In this document: piece by piece, positions 43,839-52,771 of the stretch
How positions within the stretch are numbered: the first letter of the stretch is position 1
How the letters are laid out: each line of letters opens with the position of its first letter
DNA from: Diphasiastrum complanatum
Lineage: Eukaryota; Streptophyta; Lycopodiopsida; Lycopodiales; Lycopodiaceae
Length of the DNA stretch: 64,000 nucleotides
Assembly: GCA_029204225.1 (NCBI GenBank)
Contig: CM055100.1
Coordinates: 31,386,149 to 31,450,148, forward strand
Direction: 5' to 3'
Notes under the pieces: generated by a model
What the model saw: the letters and a program-made list of their open reading frames with translations, nothing else
Databases searched by the model: none
Told to the model about the DNA's origin: nothing
Translations under genes and position numbers: made by a program

Positions 43839-44120
43839 AGTTGGCACTTCAAATGAGCATGGTCCATCACTTCTGTAGAAGCAAATTGGCACTATTTTCT
43901 TAGCAAATGAGCACTCTGTTCTTCATTTACTGTATGCACCACAGCACAATTTATGCTGCCTGGGGAACTTGCAAAGTCCTTTTCTCATATGTAGACAAGT
44001 TTAAAATAGATCATGCATGCATGTAACTAATAGTCAAGTTGAATGAAGTGAACTACTAAAGATTACATTTTGCAAATATAGTCAGTAATTATCGCTATAC
44101 TCCATGGTGCTGTTTTGCAG

Positions 44121-44397
44121 TCCAGAGAGAACAAGACGAAAAGGCAAGTGGGCCACAGAGAGACAGGCTCCAGGAGATGTGGATGCAGTTCATGAACGTT
44201 TAGCTGAAACAGAGGATGGAAAGCGGCGTCGCCGTCTGCAAGACCCTCTTCCTCTTGAAGATGCTACAGATGTAGCTAATGATCGTTTTGCAACCCACCT
44301 TTCCAAACGAAATAAACCAGACATTTCAGCTAACAATCTTCCTCCTGAACGTGTGATAAATCCAGAATATGTACCCCGATCAGGTTACTTTTTTGAG
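44121..44397 (+). CDS. Internal exon of a host gene, Btz (CASC3/Barentsz)-like motif at its end
   Basis: An acceptor TGTTTTGCAG (44111-44120) and a donor GAG|GTATGA (44397/44398) bound a 277-base open exon (one base plus 92 codons). The peptide is charged and basic (WATERQAPGDVDAVHERLAE, DGKRRRRLQDPLPLEDAT, FATHLSKRNKPDIS) and ends INPEYVPRSGYFFE. That last piece matches the opening of the Btz/SELOR domain pattern (N-P-x-Y-[IV]-P-R-x-G-x-F-F-E), which in exon-junction-complex proteins binds eIF4AIII and RNA. The rest of that domain would be on the next exon, which is not seen in the window. Splice sites, codon regularity and absence of TE motifs support a real exon; the family assignment is tentative. 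Confidence 0.6.
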
Positions 44398-45244
44398 GTA
44401 TGAATATGTTTGACTAAGTTTGATCAACTAGTGTATCTTGATCTGATCTATTTTGCAAGGTCCTAGACACTTTTGCAGCTTCATTATCACTTAATTTGAT
44501 GGCGTATTGTTAACCTATGGCATTTGAAATTTGGGAGGTTTGCAATTTGAATGCATGCTAGAACTTCTAAGATGCCTTTTGATGGCATGTTTCCTTCAGT
44601 TTTTTGAAACTATTTGCGGATCGGCAAGAGTTCCGCACTAATTGCCAGAATCCCCTCCACAAGACTATTAGCTCCTGTCCCATGTGGTCTACTAATTGAC
44701 AAAAGAAAAACACTTATGAACTACACCACTGTTTAAGTTGAAATTGTAGTCCTCTGGACTTGATTTTGGTCTTCATGGATAGAAGCAAAGCGCTAATCAA
44801 ATTGCCAAAAACATCAGAAACTGCTTGTGACTGCAGTTTTTAGTTGTGAGAGTTTCATCTATCTAGTATGTCGGGTTCTATAAGCTAGTTGTCGCTCTTC
44901 TCGGGAAAGCCTCCTTGTTATACAACTCAAAATGTCGGTCTGCCATATTGTTTTTTTGTTTAGTGCTACCCTTTTTTTTTTTTTTCTCTAGGTTAGCTTT
45001 AGTGTTGACCATGCTGAAGTGATGACCTGTGACTCACCTTTTATTTCTTTCATTAAAGACTTCTTCTGACTTGCGTAGATCTATAGTTCTAGCTTTTATC
45101 ATTTTTTATCTGCCTTTCACCCGAGGACAAATGAGAACCTCAGTATGCTGGTCATAAAGTGGACAGAACCTAACATGGACATATCTTCATGCCTGTGATC
45201 TGCATCTGCTTTTGGGGTTGATGACACAAGTTGTGACGTATAAC
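44398..45244 (+). other. Probable intron, with a third copy of the 27.5-28.2 kb repeat
   Basis: Starts with donor GTATGAATATG. From 44940 to 45190 it shares ordered blocks with 27480-28262 (GTGCTACCCTTTTT, GAAGTGATGA, CTGCCTTTCACC, CTAACATGGACATAT). No exon recognised. Confidence 0.45.
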
Positions 45245-45330
45245 CAGAGTTGCAAGGTCCATTCCGGAACGTGTTCTGGAACACGTTCCGGGTTTTTGAC
45301 CCGGAACGTGACCTGGGAAGGTTTTTTTGT
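45245..45330 (+). mobile_element. Terminus of a hAT-like element with CGGAACG palindromes
   Basis: CAGAGTTGCAAGG resembles the ends of the 26616-27435 element (CATAGTTGCAC). It is followed by TTCCGGAACGTGTTCTGGAACACGTTCCGGG-type overlapping palindromes. The opposite end and target duplication were not found, so it may be a truncated relic. Confidence 0.4.
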
Positions 45331-45699
45331 ATATGGGTGTCAAAAAACAGGATTTTCATTGGTTTTTTGGGGGGTATTTTTTGCAAATTTTTTTATGCAT
45401 TGTATGAGCCTACTTTTCCCAAATACAATCATATCTATTGCTGATGCACTGATTAGACATGCACTAATTGGGAGCCGTACTGAACCATCTAAATCTATAA
45501 CAAACTTCACTAAACCATAGCAACTCACAGCAAACCATCAAAAGGAGCCATATTGAACCATTTGAAATCGGTGCAGGAAGCATAGGAGAGATATCGTACT
45601 GAACACCCCCCTCCCCTCTCTCTCTCTCTCTCTTCCTGCCAGCCTGCAACACGCTCTACTACTACCATCACTCATTACTTTCAGTCAGCTCGTAGCTAG

Positions 45700-45843
45700 T
45701 ATTAGAAATCCATAAATCATAATATGGATGGACAGACTAGGATTTGAACCCAGGACCTCTCTCATACCGGATGGGATGCTCTACCACTGAGCTATCCGCC
45801 CTGTTTGATAGTTCTCTTTAGAGTGTGGATTGATATTCCAACA
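45700..45843 (-). repeat. TRIM LTR, copy 1
   Basis: 144 bp, minus strand TGTTGGAATATCAATCC...; contains a complete tRNA-like sequence. Differs from copy 2 at a handful of positions. Confidence 0.85.
45730..45801 (-). tRNA. tRNA-like sequence inside TRIM LTR 1 (pseudo-tRNA)
   Basis: 72 nt. The acceptor stem GGGCGGA pairs with TCTGTCC (two G-U). The D arm is GCTC-AGTGGTA-GAGC. The anticodon arm has loop TCCGGTA, and this copy has one mismatch in the stem (TCCCA/TGAGA). The T arm is CTGGG-TTCAAAT-CCTAG. The A box (TAGCTCAGTGG) is good and the B box (GGTTCAAATCC) fits. Position 33 is C rather than the invariant T, and no CCA is encoded. A functional tRNA is unlikely; a Pol III-promoter-bearing tRNA relic is the likely reading. 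Confidence 0.6.
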
Positions 45844-45960
45844 CCCCCCCCTCAAGCCACACTTGGTTGGGGTCCTAGCTGTCACCTGCCCCACAACTTG
45901 GGCCACCTAACCATGGCTTTGACACCATGAACTGTTAGGTCTAACTTGGCTCTGATACCA
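45844..45960 (-). other. TRIM internal region, copy 1
   Basis: 117 bp, minus strand from TGGTATCAGAGCCAAG to the G-run. It contains two further imperfect primer-site-like stretches (ATGGTGTCAAAGCC). Confidence 0.75.
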
Positions 45961-46104
45961 TGTTAAAAATCCATAAATCATAATATGGATGGACAGACTA
46001 GGATTCGAACCCAGGACCTCTCTCATACCGGATGAGATGCTCTACCACTGAGCTATCCGCCCTGTTTGATAGTTCTCTCTAGAGTGTGGATTGATATTCC
46101 AACA
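45961..46104 (-). repeat. TRIM LTR, copy 2
   Basis: 144 bp; canonical ends (minus strand TGTTGG...TTAACA), followed directly by the primer site. Confidence 0.88.
45991..46062 (-). tRNA. tRNA-like sequence inside TRIM LTR 2, full cloverleaf
   Basis: 72 nt with every stem paired: acceptor 7 bp (two G-U), D stem 4 bp, anticodon stem TCTCA/TGAGA 5 bp, T stem 5 bp with loop TTCGAAT. The A box TAGCTCAGTGG and a perfect B box GGTTCGAATCC are both present. The loop TCCGGTA would present CGG (Pro) in the standard register, but with C at position 33. The better pairing than in copy 1 suggests this is closer to the ancestral form. The variable loop of six bases is one longer than usual. Confidence 0.65.
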
Positions 46105-46220
46105 CCCCCCCTCAAGCCACACTTGGTTGGGGTCCTAGCTGTCACCTGTCCCACAACTTGGGCCACCTAACCATGGCTTTGACACCATGAACTGTTAGGT
46201 CTAACTTGGCTCTGATACCA
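46105..46220 (-). other. TRIM internal region, copy 2
   Basis: 116 bp, nearly identical to copy 1. It ends at the primer site 46209-46220. Confidence 0.75.
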
Positions 46221-46224
46221 TGTT

Positions 46225-46533
46225 CTATGGCTCCACGTAAGCGTGGGGGAGGTAAATCCCCCGCTCTCCACCCCGTCCTGCTGACCCGGACACCTCCAAC
46301 TCCATCGCAGGACAGTCATCAGCTGCATTGCACCGGGACAGCAGGTTGCAGCCATCGCATCTGGACCGGCCCCTGGACAGGTCATCACCTCAGGACAAGT
46401 TGCAGCCATCACATCAATCGCATCTACTAGCGCTTCAGGACAACATATCGCCGCTTCAGAATAGGCCCTCGGAGCAGCACAGATCTCCATCGCACCTGGA
46501 CAAGCCATTGCACAGGCCGCTGCTAGGAATCAA
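46225..46533. other. Low-complexity Gln/Pro/His-coding stretch
   Basis: Repeating CATCGCA, CTGGACAGG and CAGGACA motifs. An ATG at 46227 (MAPRKRGGGKSPALHPVLLT) begins a gag-like basic N-terminus but the rest has no domain. It starts with a small hairpin (CCACGTAAGCGTGG). Confidence 0.35.
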
Positions 46534-46911
46534 TGTTTATTTGATACCCCTTAATGATAGTTTGGCCATGCCTGTGTGCTATTTTCGGGGCCATTCTATT
46601 CATAGTGAATTTGTTTTTTAAGGCTTATGCATGTAAGTGGGTGCACTACAAATGGATTAGGATCTAAATAGTACTTAGAACGTCATTTTTGGTCTTTACC
46701 AAATATAGGTAGTATTATTAGCAATTAGCTTTTGCTATTTTGCTATTTGCTTTAGGCTCTTAGCTTTTCTCATTCATTAGAGAAACTATTTAAGTAGGCT
46801 GGCGCCCCACCACAATTTTTTCTATATGCTAGAGCATTGCTCAATTCTCCTATGATCTGAATTCTCTCTATGCTTAGTCTTGTGTGAGTGCTGGTAGGAC
46901 TAATTCTGACA
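46534..46911 (+). repeat. 5' LTR of Copia-1
   Basis: TGTTTATTTG...TCTGACA, 378 bp, followed at once by the primer site. A TATA-like CTATTTAAGTAGG is near 46788. A second, 3'-truncated copy starts at 56650. Confidence 0.85.
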
Positions 46912-46923
46912 TGGTATCAGAGC
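46912..46923 (+). promoter_or_regulatory. Primer-binding site of Copia-1 (TGGTATCAGAGC)
   Basis: Abuts the LTR. Confidence 0.85.
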
Positions 46924-47206
46924 AGGCTATTTGGTAAGAGAGAGATTGTTTGCAGGGTTGCAAGAAGATTAATTGGAGGAGACAAAGCTGCATGCAGTGC
47001 TGGGAAGACAACGGATCTGGATCTTTGGACCTGGATTGCTATTGGTGGTATTAGATCCGTTTCTGGTGTCTATCACTGAGATTGATTGAGACAGATTGCT
47101 GGCTGCATGTTGGATTGCTGCCTACTGATTGCAGAAATTAGATTGATTACCTGCAGATCACTGACTGTCTATAATCTTGGATCATTGCAGAACAGATCTG
47201 GGATTT

Positions 47207-47520
47207 GTTCACTGGTAGTTTGACAGAGTTGTTCGCTGATAGTTTGACAGAGCTGTTCGTTGGTAGTTTGACAGAGCTGGTTCGCTGGTAGTCTGACAGA
47301 GCTGGTTCGCTGGTAGTCTGACAGAGCTGTTCGCTGGTAGTCTGACAGACCTGTTCGCTGGTAGTCTGACAGATATGTTCGCTGGTTGTCTGACAGATCT
47401 GATCATTGTTGTTTGACAGACCTGTTTGCTGGTTGTGACAGGTCTGTTCCCTCGTAGTCTGACAGGTCTGTTCGCTGGTTGTCTGACAGACCTGTTCACT
47501 GGTTTTCTGATAGGTTTTCT
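47207..47520 (+). repeat. 24-bp minisatellite in the Copia-1 leader, about 13 copies
   Basis: Units of the form TTCGCTGGTAGTCTGACAGA plus four bases, with variants, in the untranslated region between primer site and gag. Divergence rises toward the 3' end. Short open frames on the minus strand only reflect the repeat. Confidence 0.92.
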
Positions 47521-47576
47521 AATAGATAGCAAAATCAAGTTGTTGGAAGTTGCTATAGATCAGTATTAGGGCAGGA

Positions 47577-48540
47577 TTGAATGATGATGTGTTATCGGAG
47601 TCTAGCAAGCTAGACGGAACGAACTACAACATACGGAAGTTCAAGATGCAGAATATTCTCCGGGATAGAGAATATTGGGATATCGTCACATGTGTTGAGA
47701 TACCTCCTACCACTGACAGGGAGTTGTGGGAGTATCAGAGACGTAGAAGAAAAGCTCATCATATCATTAACTTGTCCGTTAGAGATATGATCATACCTCA
47801 TATCAGAGATGCTGCTGGACCCAAGGAGGCTTGGGATATACTAAAGAACTTGTATGAGATGGTAAATCAATCACAAGTCTTGTTCTTGACTAATAAGCTT
47901 CATACATTGAAGATGGGTACAGGTGAATCAGTAACAGACTACTTTACTCAACAGTGAAAGATCCGAGAGGACAACCTATTGCGGTTGGAGAAAGTGTTCA
48001 AGATTCAGTGTTGGTATCCATTGTGCTTAATAGTCTACCTCTGGCCTATCATAACTTTGTAATGATGCTATCGTTAAGAGAAACGAGACCTTCTTTCGAT
48101 GAGCTAAATGCCATCTTACTACAGGAAGAAATGAGACGACAAAATAGTCAACAGGGAAGGGAACAGGCATTTCTGGCACAGAAGCAAGAGCAAAGTTCCA
48201 AGAAGGGTGGCAAAGGGAAGAAGAAGAAGAAGAAGCAGCAAGATATGGAGGAGAATCAATGAAATCGGTTAGAAGATGGAAAGAAAGTGGTTCGAAAAGG
48301 AAATTGCTTTATTTGCGGAAAAACAGGACATTATGCAAAGGAGTGTTGGCACAACAAGATCAAGAAAAAGCAGGACCGGAATTTTGCTGAAGAAGAAGAA
48401 ACGTCTAATGCAATTGAGTGCTTTGGATCTTGAAGACTATGAGTTGTTTTCTTCATCGACATCTTCTGGTGGTGGCTTCTCGAAGGAAGAAGACTATTGG
48501 TTTATTGATTCAAGAGCTTTGAAGCACATGACACCTAGGT
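47577..48540 (+). pseudogene. gag: Copia-1 gag and protease
   Basis: Gag opens SSKLDGTNYNIRKFKMQNIL (usual W-K-F-K has become R-K-F-K), then LVFLTNKLHTL-type sequence (VLFLTNKLHTLKMGTGES), and stops at 47955. After a frame change, SIVLNSLPLAYHNFVMMLSL and a Lys-rich tail follow, and then the CCHC knuckle CFICGKTGHYAKECWH at about 48308 in a third frame. The protease reads WFIDSRALKHMT, where the active-site D-S-G-A has become D-S-R-A, so it should be inactive. No in-frame ATG exists at the expected start. Confidence 0.85.
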
Positions 48541-50015
48541 GAAATTGGCTATCTAATTTTCAAAAATTAGATGATGGGTCAAATGTGAAGTTGGGAGACA
48601 ACTATACATATGATATAAAGGGAGTTGGAAAAGTACAAGTACAACTACCTTCAGGGAAGATTGGAAACATAAAGGATGTGTGTTATGTACCAGGAATCAA
48701 GAAAAACTTACTCTCAGTATCAGCGATTGCAAAGCAACACATGGTGGTGCAGTTTGATGAACAACGGTGTCTCATCAAGAGGAAAAATAATGAAGTAGTA
48801 GCTGAGGGCATACTTGCAGAGCGGTTGTACAAACTTCAAGCTTAGGTGGTGGATCATCATGCAAGTGCTGTGGATATTGGATCATTGAGTAAGTTATGGC
48901 ACGAGAGGTTTGGACATTTGAATTACAAAAGTCTACAAGTCTTGAGGAAATTTAACATGGTTACAGGTTTACCTCAAGTCGTTTCTGATCATGAAGAAAT
49001 TTTTGCCTAGTACATTCAGGGCGAAAAATGTTCTAGAACTTGTTCATACAGATTTGTGTGGTCCTATGAGGACTCAATCTTATGGGGGAGCAAGTTACTT
49101 TATGGTGTATGTGGATGATTATTCTAGGAAGACATGGATTTATCTTCTGAAGAATAAGGGTGAAGCATTCAAATATTTCACATAGTTTAAGACACAGGTG
49201 GAGAAAGAAACAGATAGACAAATTAAGATACTTCGCTCGGACAAAGGGGGAGAGTATCTTTCTACGAAATTTTAGGTGTTTTGCAAGGATCACGGTATAA
49301 AGAGACAATTTGCAAACACGGACATGCCTCAACAAAATGGAGTTGCGGAAAGAAAGAACCGGTCTATAGTGGAAACTGCGAGGAGTATGCTCAAGAGTAA
49401 AAATCTTCCAAATATGTTTTGGGGTGAAGCAATTAAGACGACGGTTTATCTTTTGAATCGAAGCCCTACAAAGGTTGTAGAGAATCGAACTCCAGAGGAA
49501 GCTTACATGGGTCGGAAGCCAGATGTAAGTCATTTGAGAGTGTTTGGGAGTATTGCTTATTCCTACATAACTAAGGATTCAAGGAGCAAATTGGATTCTA
49601 AGGCGACCAAATTTTTATTTCTTGGTTATGATAGTCAAGAGAAGGGATACAGGTTATATGACTTGTAGGGTAAGAAAATAATCATAAGTAGGGATGTAGT
49701 CTTTGATGAGGAGGCAACACAAAAAGATACAGAGATATATTTTGATAAGGATCAAGATGGAGGAATCCCTATATTATGTGACGAGTTTTTACAAGGACCT
49801 GAATCGACACATGTATCGCCTACGCCAATCCAAGAACCTAAAGTGACTCTGGTTGAGATGGGAAAGAGGAAGGAGAGATCACGTATATGGGATACTTATT
49901 CACCTCCTACTTCACCAGGCATGAAGCATCCTACATCAGAAGCTAGAAGATTGCCTAGATGGTACTATGAAACTATCAAGGATAGTGTCATTATGGAACA
50001 GGGAGAGTCCAATAC
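48541..50015 (+). pseudogene. pol: Copia-1 integrase
   Basis: Pieces in order: GDNYTYDIKGVGKVQVQLPS and VPGIKKNLLSVSAIAKQHM, a stop at 48843, LWHERFGHLNYKSLQV, a damaged zinc finger region, LVHTDLCGPMRTQSYGG (first Asp), RSDKGGEY (second), a stop at 49274-49276, and NGVAERKNRSIVETARSML (Glu). Then SHLRVFGSIAYSYI and FLGYDSQEKGYRLYDL, a stop at 49666, and the tail to LPRWYYETIKDS. The element is interrupted at 50015 by an inserted gypsy copy and resumes at 51347. Confidence 0.88.
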
Positions 50016-51346
50016 TGTAATAGATCCTAACACCACAGTAGGGCAAACACTAACTGATCCACCCAACCTTGCCTACTCCTTGATATGGAGCAAGCCCTTC
50101 CTAGCCCAGTGTGAGGACTGGTAGCATCCCATGCATACTGCCAAGTGTCGGCCACGTGGCACTGACGTGGCGGACTGCACGTCGGGACCCAACGTGGGGC
50201 CCTATCCTGTTGATAGGGTCCCTAAGTTGTGTTAGGCCCGCCATGGCTATGGACCGTGCCAAGGCACACTACTCACATTGTCTTGCCCTGTTGGTCGTGT
50301 ATGCTGGACACGACCCTGACTGTGGTATTTGACCTCTTGTGTTCTCTAGGGTTCGGCATTGGTTACGTGCTCGTAACACTCCCTCCCCCTTAAGAACTGT
50401 CTTGGTCCTCTAAGACAAAGTCTGGAAAAATCTTGCGAAGGACGCAGCCTCTTTCCCAGGTGGCATTCTCAACAGGTTGATCATTCCACTTGACTAGATA
50501 TTCCCGGTATAGAGTATGACAAGTCTGCGTCTCTCTACTATCAAGAATCTCCTTTGGTTCATGTGGAGGTTGCTAAGACGTTTCTATCCTTCTCTTCCCC
50601 AATAAAAGTAGGAGGCTTTAAGTCTTTAAAGACACTGGGGTGAGACCGCATAGGCTCACCCAAAACTGATGGAAGAAATGGTTGTAACAATCGAATTCCT
50701 TGAGCACCTTGCTCGCTGATCAGCCCACTGTCTGATGAGCCAAACTAGACCCCAGACTTCTGAAAATCAGGGATAAAATTTCACTTTTTCTCCTCCCTAC
50801 TAAGCGCTGGCCCTGCTACTTGATTTGAGGTTGAAATCCGCTCAGATTACCCTTTATTTCTGCTCAGAAATCAAGGATGGATACTGCTCTAACAGCGCTG
50901 GACCTGTCCCAAAAGTTCTACCCTGACACCGCTCCCAAATCACTAATTTTCACTCAGAAATCAGAGTTGAAATCTGATCTGGTAGTGTTGGACCTCCTAA
51001 CACCACAGTAGGGCAAACACTAACTGATCCACCCAACCTTCCCTACTCCCTGATATGGAGCAGCAAGCCCCTCTTAGCCCAGTGTGAGGACTGGTAGCAT
51101 GCATGCTGTCAAGTGTCGGCCACGTGGCACTGACGTGGCTGACTGCACGTCGGGACCCAACGTGGGGCCCTATCCTGCTGACAGGGTCCCTAAGCTGTGT
51201 TAGGCCCGCCATGGCTATGGACCGTGCCGGGGCACACTACTCACACTGTCTTGGCCTGTTGGTCATGTATGCTGGACACGACCCTGATTGTGGTATCTGA
51301 CCTCCTGTGTTCTCTAGGGTTTGGCACTAACTACTTGCTCGTAACA
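50016..51346 (-). mobile_element. Internally deleted chromovirus inserted in Copia-1
   Basis: On the minus strand: LTR (51346 to about 50995, inner ~12 bases lost), leader, the first codons of gag (KPPTFIGEEKDR), a direct jump to the pol C-terminus (PPHEPKEILDSRE), a chromodomain, polypurine tract AAGGGGGAGGGAG, and LTR (50378-50016). It is flanked by AATAC (50011-50015) and AGTAC (51347-51351), a 5-bp target duplication with one change. LTR, gag start and C-terminus match the element at 32393-38330, so about 4.4 kb of gag-pol is missing relative to it. Confidence 0.85.
50398..50590 (-). pseudogene. Gag-start to chromodomain junction and chromodomain
   Basis: Minus-strand reading EILDSRET continues as YREYLVKWNDQPVENATWER and KIFPDFVLEDQDSS, then a stop before the purine tract. 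Y-L-V-K-W and A-T-W-E supply the aromatic cage typical of chromovirus chromodomains, which bind histone marks and steer integration. Here it sits only about 20 codons after a gag start, in a different frame or nearly so. It is unlikely to be translated as a fusion but is the best-preserved chromodomain of this family in the window. Confidence 0.65.
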
Positions 51347-52771
51347 AGTACGCATGGAACTAGGAGATCGGCTAGACTTGAAAAGCAACATGAAGATCAA
51401 GATCGACGGGAGGATCATCATGAAGATGGGGATGTACATTTTGCATATATGGCCACAGTATTAGAAACCAAGGATCCATCTACTTTCAGAGAGGCTGAAA
51501 AAGAGGATATTTGGAGGAAAGCTATGGATGAGGAGTACGACTCAATCATGAAGAACAAGACTTGGAGACTTGTTCATTTACCTACAGGTAAAAAGGCCAT
51601 TGGATGCAAGTGGGTCTATAGAACTAAGTACAAATCAGATGGTTCTATAGATAAACATAAGGCAAGATTGGTGGCAACAGGTTATGCTCAACAGGAAGGG
51701 ATTGACTATGAGGAAACTTTTGCACTAGTTGCTAAGTCTACTACTATGAGGACTGTTTTATCATTGGCAGCTAAGTTTGGATGGGATATTCAACAAATGG
51801 ATGTAAAGAGTGCATTCCTGAATGGATTTCTAGAGGAAGAAGTCTACATGGAGCAGCCAGAGGGATACATAGTAGCAGGACATGAAGACAAGGTTTGCAG
51901 GTTGGACAAGGCTCTATATGGACTTAAGCGGGCACCCAGGGCGTGGTACACGAGGATTGACACATACTTTGAGGAGTTTGGCTTTCAGAGAAGTAGTTTG
52001 GAGCATACACTTTATGTTCTGATCAGAGATGGTCATATTGTGATTCTTGTTATTACAGGATCTGATCATAGGTTGATTCAGGGGATCAAGAAAGATCTTT
52101 CATTAGAGTTTGACGTGAAAGATCTTGGTTCACTACAATATTTTCTTGGGATTGAGGTATGGAGAGTAGCACAGGGGCTATTTATTTCTCAATCTAAGTA
52201 TGCTCATGAACTTCTTGAAAAGTTCAATATGTCAGAGTGCAAGCCTATTTCTACACCATATGATAGTGGATGTAAGCTTACTAAAGCTAAGGAAGATCAG
52301 GATGTAGATGAGACGTTATTTAGAAATCTTGTTGGAAGCTTAATCTATCTAACTACAACAAGACCAGATATTGCTTATGTTGTGAGTATGGTTAGTCAGT
52401 TTATGGCTAAGCCTAAGCAGATTCATTGGAAAGCTGCTAAGCAAATACTTAGATATATTTGGGACACTTTGAGATTTGGTATTCTCTATGGTGGACAGGA
52501 TGATTTGAAGTTACAGGGATATGTGGATGCTGATTGGGCTGGAGATGCAGAAGACCGAAGATCTACTACAGGTTATGTTTTTAGTTTTGGTTTTGGTGTT
52601 ATCTCTTGGAGTTCAAAGAAGTAGCATACTATTGCTTTATCATCTACAGAGGCAGAATATCGAGCTACTACGAGTGCAACACGTGAAGCAATATGGTTGC
52701 GAAGGATTCTACATGATCTACATATGGTACAAGATTCACCTACGGTACTTCAATGCGACAATCAGAGTTGT
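51347..52771 (+). pseudogene. pol: Copia-1 reverse transcriptase and RNase H, RT active site deleted
   Basis: The frame is open from before the insertion junction to 52624. RT: NKTWRLVHLPTGKKAIGCKW, KARLVATGYAQQEGIDYEET, QQMDVKSAFLNGFLEEEVYM (first Asp), YGLKRAPRAWYTRIDTYFEE. At 52045-52051 the expected L-Y-V-D-D-L-V is missing in frame: HIVILVITGSDH. RNase H: VDADWAGDAEDRRSTTGYVF, a TAG at 52622-52624, then SSTEAEYRATTSATREAIW. Sequence ends in QCDNQSCI at about 52770 where Copia-2 LTR-like DNA begins. Without the Asp pair, RT cannot work. Confidence 0.9.

Larger units (their letters stand above)
45700..46220 (-). mobile_element. TRIM (miniature LTR retrotransposon), two tandem LTR-plus-internal units
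   Basis: Read on the minus strand: primer site TGGTATCAGAGC (46220-46209), ~116-bp internal region ending in a purine tract GAGGGGGGG, LTR (46104-45961), a second primer site (45960-45949), internal region, and second LTR (45843-45700). LTRs are 144 bp, with TGTTGG...AACA ends where intact. The two ~260-bp units are nearly identical. There is no coding capacity. The element is missing its upstream LTR except for four bases (46221-46224). The leftmost LTR end reads TATTAG instead of TGTTAA on the plus strand. Confidence 0.85.

Noticed and set aside
45730-46062. Two ordinary functional tRNA genes
   Set aside because: Both lie at the same place inside LTRs of a repeated element, have C at position 33, and one has a broken anticodon stem.
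47207-47538. Minus-strand frame rich in ANRSVRLPANRSV, resembling a designed repeat protein
   Set aside because: It is the 24-bp minisatellite (a multiple of three, so it stays open); it lies antisense to a retroelement leader and has indels that break the period.
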